Shown one piece after another: positions 29,469 to 39,370 of a DNA stretch of 64,000 bases. Within the stretch, counting starts at the first letter, position 1, and the number at the start of each line of letters is the position of its first letter. The stretch lies in contig NZ_OZ060452.1 in NCBI RefSeq assembly GCF_964059235.1, positions 682,001-746,000 of the forward strand, written 5' to 3'. The notes beneath the pieces were generated by a model that saw only the letters and a list, made by a program, of their open reading frames with translations, was not told the DNA's origin and made no database searches. This stretch comes from Candidatus Tisiphia endosymbiont of Nedyus quadrimaculatus (GTDB lineage Bacteria; Pseudomonadota; Alphaproteobacteria; Rickettsiales; Rickettsiaceae). The position numbers and the translations under genes were made by a program.

Positions 29469-32195
29469 GTGAATAATAGGATGAGAAATTTCAGGCATCT
29501 AATTTTGTTGGTAGATTTTCTACTTAAGGGGCAAGTTTTTATTGCCTTAGTAGTTCTGTTAGCCTGCCATCCTGCCAAAGCTAATGATGATAACAGTAAA
29601 CTTGATTGGATGAATTCAAGTTTAGAGGGGCTTAAAACCTTATTTGCATCATGTCTAGAAGTACCAAAATTCAATAGTTTTCAAGAAGGTAGCATTTCTT
29701 TAGACCTTGCAAAACCAAATGAATGGAATTCTACTGGTAACTATGTTAAAAAAGATAAAGCAATTAAGTTTGACTGGAGTACTAGGGGATCTGTAAGTAG
29801 TCCAAGAAGATACCGAGTGATGTACCGTATAGATCCAAGATTCAATAGACCACAAATATTTATTAAAACTTTTAATCATTTAACTAAAAAGTATGAAGCT
29901 ACTAATTTTCCTAAATTTAAGGCAACTGATCCTACTAAAGATTATACAAGTTTGGCATTTAGCAAAATGCAGAATTATGTAGACTATTTTAATTTTGCTA
30001 ACAATAGACAGAAAATTCGAGTAGAAAAAGGTGATGTCATAAATATAACTCTCGCAGGAGCAGGAGATTTTTTTAGTGTAGCTACTGACGAAGATTTTTT
30101 AAAGTCAGAGCTTGACAATAATATGTTGGGAGTCCCGTCACTTTATACAAATAGCAACCTTGATAATAAAATACTATATTCAACTGCAGAAAAATTATGT
30201 GATTCTATTGATCCTTCAAGGGATAAAGTGTGCCAGGGTACTGGAGCAAATACAAAATACAAGGTGTTAGATAAATTAGCATTAGTTGGCAAACCGTTGA
30301 ATCCGGCGATTATACAAGATATGAACCGTTTAGCTATTACAATTTGTCCTGATTTTGCTAATGATAAAGATAACTCTCCAGTATGCTTCTATGATCAAGG
30401 GAGAGGAATGAGGATATTGGTAAATAATCAGATTATAAAGAGAGAAGCAGAGAACTTTGTATATTCTAAATTTTTAAAAAAGAGTTTCTTATATTATAAA
30501 TCTGATATTGCTGGAGATTTAGATTTTTTAACTGATTGGTTAATCCAAGGAATGTTTACTTCCCTAGATAAACCTTTAATGAGTGATTGGACTACATTTT
30601 CTGATCTTGATAAACTTAATTTTTATATTAATAGCCCAGCTGTAGATTTAAGTAGCAGTTTTTTACATTTTGGACGCTATATTATGATGGTAGAAGTAGG
30701 TAATGGTGATAAGACTGTTAGTGATGCACAACAAAAAGACATAGAAGTTGAATATATTATAGTAAAAGGTGGTGGAACACCACTTGCATCGCTAGTGGGT
30801 ACACAAATCAACCAAGATTTTTCAACTGATGCTGACAAAGATGGTTATTTATGGATTAGGGTAAAGAATCCTAATAAAGAGGTAATGGGATTAATTAAGG
30901 TAAATTATGCTAATTACACTGGAAGTACTTGGTTTTCAGATATTGTATATAAAGGGGCAGTTAAACCTATTACCGATGAGTTTCATAAATTTACTATGAA
31001 TTTTTATACTAAACTAACTAAAAATGTAACATTACACCGAATCATAAAAGCCGCATTGATTCTTTACGTAATAATATATGCTTTAACCTTTTTAGCGGGT
31101 GCTATTCAAATAACGGCCAAAGACTTATTAACAAGAATTATAAAAATCACTTTGATAGTAATACTAATAGGAGATGATAGTTGGAACTTTTTCAATAATT
31201 ACTTATTTAACGCCTTTATTAAGGGTACTGACTATCTAATGACCAATGTAGTAGGGCTTACTAGTTCTAAAGCTAACATTTTTGGTTTTATTGATCCAAT
31301 ATTTGATAAATATACCAATGGCAGATTTTGGGGGCTTTTATTTATACAATTACTCCAAATTCATAATGGTCTTGCTCTTGTTGCTATCATGACTATTTAT
31401 TCTCTGACGCTTTATTTTAGAGCCATTTTGGAAGTTATCATAGGTTACGTTATAGCCTATATTGGTCTTGCGATTATGATATCTTTAGCACCATTATTCA
31501 TAATTTTGGTACTATTTGAGAAGACAAAAAGCATTTTCGATAACTGGTTATCTACTTTATTTAGTTACATGATGCAACCAACCATATTATTAATATTTTT
31601 TCTATTAATAGATCAGGTGATGTCTGAACAACTTTTAAAAATTGTGGTAAGAGCATGCTGGAACTTTGAATTTATCCCAATAGCTATAGGATTAGATCTA
31701 ACGCATATGGACATACCGATTAATTTTTCTTTCAAAATACCATTTTTACCAGGGATACCTTTTTTCGTACCGGAAGTTACGGAAATTAATAATGCACAGG
31801 ATTTATTAAATTCTACCGGGACATTCTTGGTAATATTTACCAGTAGCTTATTATTCTATGCTTATTGCCTAATGTGTTATGGACTTGTCGATTATGTGAC
31901 TATAGTAGTTGCTCAATTGACCAACGTAACACCTGCAAGACAAGAGGGTGATTTCCAAAGACCTTCTAATCCTACGCAATCTATTATACAGGATATGGAA
32001 TCTGTGGCAAAACCAGTCAAGGATTTAGCTTTTGCTCCAGCTAGGATATTTAAGGATAAGGTGATAGATCAAAATTATAAAGCTAGGAAAAGTGATCCTG
32101 ACGGCAAGAAAGAATATACTGGCAAAATATTTGCCTCAAGAAATGATTCAGACACTGGTGGTGAAGCGGGTGGTGGATCTAATAAAAAGGAATAA
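29469..32195 (+). CDS. virB6-4: VirB6-family T4SS channel protein, fourth paralogue
   Basis: A 908-residue VirB6/TrbL paralogue. It has a signal-like N-terminus (LKGQVFIALVVLLACHPAKA) and a large periplasmic domain up to about residue 510. The membrane core has KAALILYVIIYALTFLAGA, ISLAPLFIILVLFEKTKSIF and NWLSTLFSYMMQPTILL. The tail is Lys/Asp-rich and ends in Gly-rich residues. The start is GTG 29469 or ATG 29481; neither has a convincing ribosome site, and only 14 bp separate it from virB6-3. Confidence 0.91.
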   Translation: MNNRMRNFRHLILLVDFLLKGQVFIALVVLLACHPAKANDDNSKLDWMNSSLEGLKTLFASCLEVPKFNSFQEGSISLDLAKPNEWNSTGNYVKKDKAIKFDWSTRGSVSSPRRYRVMYRIDPRFNRPQIFIKTFNHLTKKYEATNFPKFKATDPTKDYTSLAFSKMQNYVDYFNFANNRQKIRVEKGDVINITLAGAGDFFSVATDEDFLKSELDNNMLGVPSLYTNSNLDNKILYSTAEKLCDSIDPSRDKVCQGTGANTKYKVLDKLALVGKPLNPAIIQDMNRLAITICPDFANDKDNSPVCFYDQGRGMRILVNNQIIKREAENFVYSKFLKKSFLYYKSDIAGDLDFLTDWLIQGMFTSLDKPLMSDWTTFSDLDKLNFYINSPAVDLSSSFLHFGRYIMMVEVGNGDKTVSDAQQKDIEVEYIIVKGGGTPLASLVGTQINQDFSTDADKDGYLWIRVKNPNKEVMGLIKVNYANYTGSTWFSDIVYKGAVKPITDEFHKFTMNFYTKLTKNVTLHRIIKAALILYVIIYALTFLAGAIQITAKDLLTRIIKITLIVILIGDDSWNFFNNYLFNAFIKGTDYLMTNVVGLTSSKANIFGFIDPIFDKYTNGRFWGLLFIQLLQIHNGLALVAIMTIYSLTLYFRAILEVIIGYVIAYIGLAIMISLAPLFIILVLFEKTKSIFDNWLSTLFSYMMQPTILLIFFLLIDQVMSEQLLKIVVRACWNFEFIPIAIGLDLTHMDIPINFSFKIPFLPGIPFFVPEVTEINNAQDLLNSTGTFLVIFTSSLLFYAYCLMCYGLVDYVTIVVAQLTNVTPARQEGDFQRPSNPTQSIIQDMESVAKPVKDLAFAPARIFKDKVIDQNYKARKSDPDGKKEYTGKIFASRNDSDTGGEAGGGSNKKE

Positions 32196-32222
32196 TTACT
32201 ATTTAAGCCTAGGTTTTTATAA

Positions 32223-35200
32223 ATGAAGAATATTTTTGTTATTTTATTAATTTCTATGTTGTGCCTTTCAGGGTGTACTGGTGATAGGTGCGTTGATGCA
32301 GATGATTTTGGCTTTATAAAATTTGTAATTTCTTCAAGATATAAAAAAGAAGAGTTAAGCGGGCAACAACAAGATAATCAAACAGCTCCTTGGATCAATA
32401 CTGGATATAATGTAAATGGTCAACCACTTACTATGTTGGTAAAAACTTGGGATTATTCTAAAGGAGATAAAAACAACTCTACAGAATTATCAGCTTGGAG
32501 TGCGTGGTATGGTCAGGAAAATAATACCAATACTTTATCTGAATTTTGTAAGAGACTACAAGTATGCCAATTTATAGATGACATCATGTGTACTGACAGT
32601 AAGGATGCTAGCATTAGTAATGCACCATGTTTATTTAAAAATGGTGTAGGGCTATACATGTTAATTGCTGAGCGTGATACAGATCCTAATCTCTCTTTGG
32701 ATACACAACGTACACCAAAAGGCATTACCGCCCACCTTGGTACACCTCTTGTTGGTTATGCACTTTATGATCTTAATAAAAGAGGGGAATTAGTAAAAGC
32801 TGGAGGAATAAGTTATCAATATGCAGATGAGGATAAAGTTAAATACGTTCAATGCCCATTATATTTTAAGATTTTAGATAAATTTTACGATGATAATAAT
32901 GGTCAGTACCGTGTAGTTATTAAATCTGGGGTCACTGACACTAGACCTGACCCTATTGAATTTTTAACGAATTTAATAAAAGCTGAGTTATTTGGTGATG
33001 GCAAGAATACAGGGCTAGTTAGGTCAATTTACGAGGGTATTATTAAAACACCGGGGTATCGTGTATCTGTTTCGGCTTTGTTAACTTTGTATATTATGTT
33101 TACAGGATTTTCTTTCCTGATTGGTAATGTTAATCTCACACATACTGAATTAATAATTAGAGTAGTAAAAGTTAGTATAGTATCTACGTTACTTAGTTCA
33201 ACTAGTAGCTGGCAATTTTTCCATGATTACTTATTCGTGTTTTTTATGGAAGGGGTAGCGGAAATATTACAAATAATTAAAGAAACAGCAGCTACCGGAC
33301 CTGGATCTTGGAGTATTATAGGTTTAATGATAGCCCCGCAAACTATGGCAAAATTATTTTCATTACTATTTGTCGATCCGTTAGGATTTATATATATAAT
33401 TTTATTCTTGATAGCCCTTTATTTTATCTTCATGATGGTATTTAAGGCTACTATTATATATCTTACAGCACTGATAACCGTTGGGATGATTATCATAATG
33501 GCTCCAATATTCATTTGCTTTATGTTATTTGGTATCACGCGTTCATTGTTTGAAAACTGGTTAAGACAGCTGATTTCCTATGCACTACAACCAATTATAT
33601 TATTTACTGGTATTGCTTTTATTTCAATGATTATCAGAACAGAAATATATTCTTCACTTGGTTTTGGGGTATGTAAGTATGACTTCCCAAATTTAGGACC
33701 GATAAATGACCTATTTGGTAGTATGAATGAAGATCTAGACACTAGTCTTGGAGACTCAATATTTTATTGGTGGTTTCCATCTCCAATGAAAGCTGATAAA
33801 TTTTCTAAAACAAAGGCTAATATATTAGTGCCTGTCGATCATCGCAGCTATGATGGATCAGAAGATGGTAAACTATGTTTAGCTTATCAATGTATTGAGG
33901 AAAGATATGTTGAATTACCATTTTTAGATCCAGTCCAAGATTCAACAAGAATTGATAAATTTTTCAGTGGTAAGTTTGTTCAGCTGGATGGATTATTGTT
34001 AATTTTTGTATGTGTTTATTTACTAAGTAAATTTAATGATATAGCTGTTTCAAGTGCTAAATTCTTATCTAGCACCTCAGGTAATCTAACAAATTTACAA
34101 GCGATTGGACAAGCTGCTTATGCCCCTATTCAACAGCAAATAGAGAGACCTGCAAATTATGTTCTAAAGGCTGCTAAACAAAGGGCAAATCAAGCAATCG
34201 AAATAGCAACCATGCCCATTGCCAATGCCTATGAGAACATGATGATTGAGGGCAAGTGGTTGATAGAAGGGGTAAGAAAAGAAGCTCTGAATCCAAGGAC
34301 AGTAAAATCTAGTGTTTTAGATGAAGTAAAAAGAACTTATGGTATAGATTATGAAGATGTTAATGTTCATGCTCAAGCTGATTACCAAAAGGGTATTAGT
34401 GAGGTTATTAAAGCAATTAAACCGGAGGGAACGGATAAAGAGTTTAAGGGTAATAGTTACTCCGAACTTCGCGATTATTTAGCGGGTCTTAAATTTGGAG
34501 AAGGTAAAAAACTTGACAAAGATCAGCAGAAAGAGCTTGATGATTTAATGAAAACTAAAGATGGTAAAACTTTACGAGAATTAGCGAGTGATGCAAAGTT
34601 TACCAAAGATTTCCAGCAAGCTTACGTAGATGCATATCAAGCAATGTCAGCAAGGGGAATAGGGTTATTTGGTAAAAATATAGCACCACTCAAAAGTTGG
34701 CAAGAGATGAATAGGCGTATTGATGAAAAGAGAGAGCTACGTGATAAGAAGCGTAAAAATATAGGAGAGAGAATATATGCTGGTTATGAAGGATTAAAAC
34801 GAGAGGCACTTACTGCTATTGTTGGTAAAGATTTACGGGATGCTTTTGAGGGTAACTTGACTGGGGCAGAGTGGGAAGATTTTAATTATAATGATCCAAG
34901 ACTTAGAACCCATAGTGAATCACTTAAGGATCAGCAACGATCTTTGGAACATCAAGCACTTTTAACTAAAATCAATAAAGAAACCATTGCTGTTCAAGGA
35001 GATATTTCATCTCCTGAATATCTAGCCAAGCTTGAATTACAGGATAGAACAGCAGATAGTGCATATTATGCAGAACTATCTAACAAAAAACTTGCCTTTG
35101 AGATATATGATGCTTTAGCTAAAGGTGAAGGTGATGAGGGAGAGAATCCCGTGTTGATGGGCGAGCGATTCATGCGAGAAAAAGCAACGGATACTCAAAC

Positions 35201-35465
35201 TCGTAATATGATTGACAGTGCTTATAAGATTGAGCAGAAAATAATAGATGACGATAGATATGCACGCAGACAAGAACATTATGAAATTATGCGTGAGAAA
35301 GCTGAAGCTAATGCGGACAATCAATCTTTAGAGTATAGTAAAGCAGTACTAAAGAAAATAGAAGAAAGAAAAGAACTTATTAAAAAAGAAGTTAGATCTC
35401 ACATTGATGGAATTAATCAATATCGCTTAGATGCTAGAATGCCTAAATATGAAAAAAAAGATTAG
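32223..35465 (+). CDS. virB6-5: VirB6-family T4SS channel protein, fifth paralogue, lipoprotein-type N-terminus
   Basis: The largest VirB6 here, 1080 residues. The N-terminus is a lipoprotein-type signal (VILLISMLCLSGCTGD, lipobox LSGC), so the protein may be anchored by a lipidated Cys at about residue 18. The core has SALLTLYIMFTGFSFLIGN, MAPIFICFMLFGITRSLFEN and RQLISYALQPIILF. From about residue 635 a long, highly charged, helix-rich C-terminal region of about 445 residues follows. It contains no obvious known domain and is unlike the glycine-rich tails of the other paralogues. It closes the T4SS block, convergent with dnaN. Confidence 0.92.
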   Translation: MKNIFVILLISMLCLSGCTGDRCVDADDFGFIKFVISSRYKKEELSGQQQDNQTAPWINTGYNVNGQPLTMLVKTWDYSKGDKNNSTELSAWSAWYGQENNTNTLSEFCKRLQVCQFIDDIMCTDSKDASISNAPCLFKNGVGLYMLIAERDTDPNLSLDTQRTPKGITAHLGTPLVGYALYDLNKRGELVKAGGISYQYADEDKVKYVQCPLYFKILDKFYDDNNGQYRVVIKSGVTDTRPDPIEFLTNLIKAELFGDGKNTGLVRSIYEGIIKTPGYRVSVSALLTLYIMFTGFSFLIGNVNLTHTELIIRVVKVSIVSTLLSSTSSWQFFHDYLFVFFMEGVAEILQIIKETAATGPGSWSIIGLMIAPQTMAKLFSLLFVDPLGFIYIILFLIALYFIFMMVFKATIIYLTALITVGMIIIMAPIFICFMLFGITRSLFENWLRQLISYALQPIILFTGIAFISMIIRTEIYSSLGFGVCKYDFPNLGPINDLFGSMNEDLDTSLGDSIFYWWFPSPMKADKFSKTKANILVPVDHRSYDGSEDGKLCLAYQCIEERYVELPFLDPVQDSTRIDKFFSGKFVQLDGLLLIFVCVYLLSKFNDIAVSSAKFLSSTSGNLTNLQAIGQAAYAPIQQQIERPANYVLKAAKQRANQAIEIATMPIANAYENMMIEGKWLIEGVRKEALNPRTVKSSVLDEVKRTYGIDYEDVNVHAQADYQKGISEVIKAIKPEGTDKEFKGNSYSELRDYLAGLKFGEGKKLDKDQQKELDDLMKTKDGKTLRELASDAKFTKDFQQAYVDAYQAMSARGIGLFGKNIAPLKSWQEMNRRIDEKRELRDKKRKNIGERIYAGYEGLKREALTAIVGKDLRDAFEGNLTGAEWEDFNYNDPRLRTHSESLKDQQRSLEHQALLTKINKETIAVQGDISSPEYLAKLELQDRTADSAYYAELSNKKLAFEIYDALAKGEGDEGENPVLMGERFMREKATDTQTRNMIDSAYKIEQKIIDDDRYARRQEHYEIMREKAEANADNQSLEYSKAVLKKIEERKELIKKEVRSHIDGINQYRLDARMPKYEKKD

Positions 35466-35534
35466 CTTTTTCAAAGCAAAAGATATATCGAACTGAGGTT
35501 AGTATTAACTTGTTACATCGAATTAAGGTGAATA

Positions 35535-36698
35535 TTAAACCTTAACTGGCATAATCACAAAAACATCTTTAGGATTCTGAAGGGTTTTCAATAACATTGG
35601 TGATGATGCATTTAAAAAGTATAGCTCAACTTGGTTTGCTTTAGTAGCACTTAACACAGCACTTAGTGCGTCAGTAAGATATTTAGGATTAAAACCTATA
35701 GACAGATTATCTTCATAATCAAAAATGCATAAATTACTTTCATCTAGAGAACATGGTATGCATTCTTTAGCCACGCCTCTTGCTTCTCCAGAAGCGGTAA
35801 TTTCAAGCAAGTCTTTTGATAAAATCAATTTTATTGCTTGAAATTTGTCTATAGTTATTGTCGCTACTCTATCTATAGCATCAGCTAGCAACTTGGTATT
35901 AATAGTAAGTTTATAGTTGTTCTCTACTGGGATAAAAGCTTGATAATCCGGAAAAGTTCCATCAATTAGTTTTGATACCATCATAATATCATTGCAAACA
36001 AATTTAATCCTATTAACACTTAGAAAAATTTCAATTTCCAGTTGAATATTCTTGGGGTCTTTCAGTATCTTAACAATTTCCTCGAGAGTCTTTTTAGGTA
36101 AAATAACTCCAAACTCGCTAGCATTATTGGCTATTTTTACTACTGACACTGATAATCTATGCCCATCGGTGCTAGCCATACAACATTCTTCATCTTTTAC
36201 GTAGAAATAAACACCATTAAGATTATAACGAGTTTCATCAACGGATACCGAAAACAAAGTACCGTCGATCATTTTAACAAAATCACTACAAGATATTTTT
36301 AAAGTAGTTTCAACATTAATATCATCTAACGCAGGGAACTGGTTAGCATGTAGGGTTAGTAGGTTAAAAGCACAATTCTTTCCTAAAATTTCAAGCTGAT
36401 CTGTTTCATTTGAGACACTGAGCGTTACATCATTATCAGATATCTTTCTTATTATGTCATTTAATGTTTTAGTAGATACCATTATTTCGCCTTCACTTAT
36501 TACTTGAGCTGCTACTTTTTGGCTTAAATATATTTCCATGTTAGTAGTTATTAGCTCTAGCTTACCATCCTTAGATGATAATTTAACATGACTAAGCTCA
36601 GCAATTACGTTACGTTTTTCTACTACAGAATTGGCAAAAGCCAAAGCCTGAGTTAATGTTTTTGTCTCAACTATTATTTTTAAGTTATTATTATTCAT
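35535..36698 (-). CDS. dnaN: DNA polymerase III subunit beta (sliding clamp)
   Basis: Ring-shaped processivity clamp of DNA polymerase III. The 387-residue protein shows the three-domain clamp pattern: N-terminal [18 protein letters not shown], central [14 protein letters not shown]-like stretch with [11 protein letters not shown], and C-terminal [13 protein letters not shown]. It ends FVIMPVKV, close to the usual FLIMPMRL. The gene is convergent with virB6-5, separated by 69 bp that include a fragment of a TTACATCGAATT repeat end. No other replication gene is adjacent. Confidence 0.97.
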   Translation of the reverse strand: MNNNNLKIIVETKTLTQALAFANSVVEKRNVIAELSHVKLSSKDGKLELITTNMEIYLSQKVAAQVISEGEIMVSTKTLNDIIRKISDNDVTLSVSNETDQLEILGKNCAFNLLTLHANQFPALDDINVETTLKISCSDFVKMIDGTLFSVSVDETRYNLNGVYFYVKDEECCMASTDGHRLSVSVVKIANNASEFGVILPKKTLEEIVKILKDPKNIQLEIEIFLSVNRIKFVCNDIMMVSKLIDGTFPDYQAFIPVENNYKLTINTKLLADAIDRVATITIDKFQAIKLILSKDLLEITASGEARGVAKECIPCSLDESNLCIFDYEDNLSIGFNPKYLTDALSAVLSATKANQVELYFLNASSPMLLKTLQNPKDVFVIMPVKV

Positions 36699-36777
36699 AT
36701 TATTTAGTATTTATAATAGCTGCAAGATACATAAAATCACCATTAGTTCTAATGTAAGTTATATTGTCACTCTATAC

Positions 36778-37230
36778 CTCATTGACATTAGGTATATAGA
36801 TCGTTTTCGTTTTTCCTGATTTGATCCAGTATTGATCAAGCAAGTAACTATGAATTTTATGCTGATTATCCTTCACAGAAACAGCTTTCTTCTTATGCAG
36901 ATAAATAGCTTCTATGCCCATTATCTCCATATATTTGTGTATTCTATCCCTACCTAACATTAGACTTCTTTCGAAACTAGGTATGAGATAAGGGTTTTTA
37001 GAAAAAATTAATCGAAAAACCGTAAGCAGTACGACAAACGTACGTGAGGATTTTGAGATTAATTCTGACAACAAAACCACCTCTCAGATGAAGTCTCGAA
37101 AGAAGTCTATTAAAACCATTTTCTAATAATTGCCTATGTATACAACAATATCCAAATTCAGGATTATCGGTATATATTTCGTCTATCCTAAAATATTCAA
37201 GTTGTATGGCTACTAACAAACTGCTTCTAA
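36778..37230 (-). pseudogene. IS3-family transposase (OrfB) remnant
   Basis: Two out-of-register pieces of an IS3-type OrfB on the minus strand. The first has RIDEIYTDNPEFGYCCIHRQ. The second has RDRIHKYMEIMGIEAIYLHK followed by HSYLLDQYWI, matching the helix-turn-helix region that precedes the rve integrase core. They are interrupted by a palindromic element at 36963-37107. The DDE catalytic core is missing, so it cannot be active. Confidence 0.75.
36963..37107. repeat. Palindromic repeat with GACTTCTTTCGAAAC ends inside the IS3 remnant
   Basis: Ends GACTTCTTTCGAAAC and GTCTCGAAAGAAGTC are inverse complements (one mismatch), 145 bp apart. The interior holds a GTACGACAAACGTACGTGAGG segment. 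It splits the IS3-type coding remnant, so it arrived after or during decay of that gene. Confidence 0.7.
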
Positions 37231-37376
37231 TAGTTTGTTTATGTTTTTACATAATGTATAGCATTTTGTTTGGTGCTACTTTGTTTCTTTGCCATTCGTT
37301 TATCCTAAGTATAATTCTTATTATATTTTATTACAAAACAAAACTACCTGCTTTTTTGTCTAAATTTTTCAGTCCA

Positions 37377-37529
37377 TTATACTATCATTTCGCGTACTTT
37401 TTGTAAACTAGTCTTAATAGGAATTAGGGTAAGTTCATTGTTATTAAGATTAAAAACTATTTCATCACCTTCTTTAAGTCGAAGAGATTTACGATAAATG
37501 GCAAGGATAGAAACTTTACCACCTTTAAC
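37377..37529 (-). pseudogene. AbrB/MazE-type antitoxin fragment
   Basis: A 50-residue open stretch reads VKGGKVSILAIYRKSLRLKE and then GDEIVFNLNNNELTLIPI. This matches the swapped-hairpin AbrB/SpoVT DNA-binding fold (usual form KGQVTIPKEIRKKLGLKEGD). An in-frame stop just upstream and lack of a start codon mean the first residues are lost. No toxin gene remains beside it; the neighbouring DNA is IS debris. Confidence 0.6.
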
Positions 37530-37616
37530 TCAATGATAGGGTACTAGTTTGACTAGTGAGACCATCAAGGCTTGGCCTTTAGATTTAGTATAAAATAAAA
37601 AGTTATCATATATAAC

Positions 37617-37641
37617 CTCTTTGGCTTGACGGTCAAAGGAG
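37617..37641 (+). promoter_or_regulatory. Leader hairpin sequestering the tnpA ribosome site
   Basis: CTCTTTG (37617-37623) can pair with CAAAGGAG (37634-37641), which contains the Shine-Dalgarno sequence of tnpA. An alternative inner palindrome is TTGACGGTCAA. Translation repression by such a structure is established for IS200; its operation here is inferred. Confidence 0.45.
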
Positions 37642-37648
37642 AAAATAT

Positions 37649-38080
37649 ATGACAACATACGAAAGTTTAAATCATTCTAAATGGGATTGCAAATATCATA
37701 TTGTGTTTATTCCAAAGTGTCGTAAAAAAGAATTGTATGGGAAGGTTAGAAAATACCTTGGAAAGGTATTCCATGAGTTGGCTTCTCAACGTGGAAGCAA
37801 GATAATAGAAGGGCATATGGTACAAGATCATGTCCATATGCTCATCAAAATTCCTCCTAAATATTCTGTAGCCGAAGTAATAGGTTATATCAAGGAGAAA
37901 AGTGCTATAGCTGTTGCTAGGCAGTTTGGTGGACGAAAGCGTAATTTTAATGGAGAAAAGTTGTGGGCTAGAGGTTATGCGGTCTCAACTGTGGGATTTG
38001 AAGAGAATCAGATCAAACACTACATTAAGAACCAAGAGCAATTTGATAGTCTAGGTTCTGACGAAACAGGAGAATCTTAA
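37649..38080 (+). CDS. tnpA: IS200/IS605 Y1 transposase TnpA
   Basis: HUH-type single-strand transposase of 143 residues, normal length for the family. It has the opening HSKWDCKYHIVFIPKCRKK, the metal-binding HUH motif in VQDHVHMLIKIPP and the catalytic tyrosine region IKHYIKNQEQFD. The frame is intact, so it could be active. The ribosome site AAAGGAG is placed in a hairpin (see the regulatory entry), consistent with the translational repression known for IS200. Confidence 0.95.
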   Translation: MTTYESLNHSKWDCKYHIVFIPKCRKKELYGKVRKYLGKVFHELASQRGSKIIEGHMVQDHVHMLIKIPPKYSVAEVIGYIKEKSAIAVARQFGGRKRNFNGEKLWARGYAVSTVGFEENQIKHYIKNQEQFDSLGSDETGES

Positions 38081-38112
38081 TTAACAATGGCAGCCCTTTG
38101 GGCTGCTCAATA

Positions 38113-38216
38113 GGCTCTGTCCAAAAAACTGTGTAAATTCGAAAAATAGGTCATTAAATTTTGTTAAGCCTATCCTCAAATTTAATCATCAAATGAGCCA
38201 TAGCTTCATTCCAATA
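38113..38216 (-). pseudogene. 3' remnant of an IS256-family transposase with terminal repeat
   Basis: On the minus strand the stretch reads YWNEAMAHLMIKFEDRLNKI followed by TAA (stop at 38154-38156), resembling the end of mutator-type IS256 transposases. The terminal-repeat-like sequence GGCTCTGTCCAAAAAACTGT follows the stop. The rest of the element is absent. It lies directly against the IS200 right hairpin. Confidence 0.65.
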
Positions 38217-38366
38217 CCGTCAAGCCCCTCGTTTAGCGAGGGTGTTCTGACTTAATTTCAATTAAATATAACATGATGATTTCTTGTGAAGAACAGAATC
38301 ATTTAAAATATTTAAGCAGTTTCGTAGAAATATAAAATGGCATAGATATACTTTCTTTACACTATT

Positions 38367-39005
38367 CTACTCTTCCCTTGTGCTATTTGCAATAAATGCG
38401 ACAGAACCCTTCAATTGTATATCATACAAATTATGACAAAGATTCTCAATTACCCGCTCATAAATAAAGAGTTCTAATATAGTCCAATTAAACCCGCTCA
38501 AAATATTATAGGCGTTATTGATCTCAGTATTAATATAAGCTGTATTAAGCCTATAATTAGAGAATAACTTTCTTAATTTTGTTTCCTGTGTCTTTTTATA
38601 TTCATCATGGTTAGCTGTGCCAAATTCTGCTGTATTATGCATCTTTCTGCTACGTATTTGTATTTCTATATTACGTTCATAGATATCAACTATGACATGT
38701 AAGGAACGGTAGCCATTATCCTTAGGATTAGTAATAAAGTCTTTAGACTTCTCTACATTAACAGAATAGATATTGTAAATAATATCCAATACTTTATAAC
38801 AGTCTTTTTTTGTATCAACTACAATCCTAAAAGCAATTAGGTCCTTTAATTCTTTCACAGTGATAGCTTTTTTTAATATCTTCTTTAAAGCAGAACAAGG
38901 GTCTTTTAATCTGTAATGTATTTCAGCAGCTATATTATTTCTATGTAGTTTAGTGCTAATAGTAGCTATGATATTACGTAAGTCAGTAGTATTTATACCT
39001 TGCAT
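38367..39005 (-). CDS. RelA/SpoT-type (p)ppGpp synthetase domain protein
   Basis: A 212-residue protein consisting of the RelA/SpoT synthetase domain alone; the HD hydrolase and the TGS/ACT regulatory domains are absent. Family motifs are present: LKDLIAFRIVVDTKKDCYKV, DFITNPKDNGYRSLHVIV (compare DYIAxPKxNGYQSLHT) and IEIQIRSRKMHNTAEFGTA with the catalytic Glu region and the AE.G..AHxxYK end. It could make the alarmone or be a decayed piece of a longer gene; Rickettsia genomes often carry such split spoT genes. It is divergent from the STAND gene at 39371 across 365 bp. A 3' fragment of a homologue is at 48672-48713 beside the second STAND gene. Confidence 0.85.
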   Translation of the reverse strand: MQGINTTDLRNIIATISTKLHRNNIAAEIHYRLKDPCSALKKILKKAITVKELKDLIAFRIVVDTKKDCYKVLDIIYNIYSVNVEKSKDFITNPKDNGYRSLHVIVDIYERNIEIQIRSRKMHNTAEFGTANHDEYKKTQETKLRKLFSNYRLNTAYINTEINNAYNILSGFNWTILELFIYERVIENLCHNLYDIQLKGSVAFIANSTREE

Positions 39006-39350
39006 AATTAATACTCTACTAAATTGCTGTGGACTTGTTTTAAAATATTTATCATAAAATAATCAGCTTTTGCTCTCTGTAATTAACTATTAACCCCATA
39101 TTAGTACACTAAACTCTAGAAAAGATATAACTATTGGAACTTTATTTTTAAATTTATGGAGGGAATAAGGCTGATCATTTTGCAATACTTAAGTGCAGTT
39201 TAACTCCCCTACACTTAATTGGAAGAATTTATTAAAACCTAAATTAGAATTATTCCAACTCTTAAAAAAACAGTAAGTATTATACATAAGTAAAAAACAC
39301 ATAGGCATGAATGTAAAAATTTATCTATTATTTATGTTTGTATACTATTT

Positions 39351-39356
39351 TATAAT
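39351..39356 (+). promoter_or_regulatory. Candidate -10 box for the HTH-STAND gene
   Basis: A TATAAT sits 15 bp before the ATG at 39371 in the 365-bp divergent gap with the RelA/SpoT-like gene. No convincing -35 box is seen. The rest of this gap (39006-39350) is A/T-rich with no repeat or gene recognised. Confidence 0.3.
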
Positions 39357-39370
39357 CTTATAGTTATAAA

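Larger units (their letters stand above)
37545..38106 (+). mobile_element. IS200-type insertion sequence (IS200/IS605 family)
   Basis: A single-gene IS200-like element. The left part has a small hairpin AAGGCTTGGCCTT (37567 on). A leader stem CTCTTTG/CAAAGGAG overlaps the ribosome site of tnpA. The right side has the hairpin GCAGCCC-TTT-GGGCTGC (38090-38106). A further hairpin CCCCTCGTTTAGCGAGGG at 38225-38242 may be the true right end if the intervening IS256 fragment inserted later. No TnpB or other gene is present. Exact ends cannot be fixed because this family makes no target duplication. Confidence 0.7.

Noticed and set aside
35535-36698. Chromosome replication origin near dnaN
   Set aside because: No dnaA gene, DnaA-box cluster or A/T-rich unwinding element could be recognised, and in Rickettsia dnaN is often away from the origin.
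37206-37406. 66-codon hydrophobic open frame on the plus strand
   Set aside because: It overlaps IS3 debris and the AbrB-like fragment on the other strand, and its composition follows A/T-rich DNA. I could not support it as a real membrane protein.
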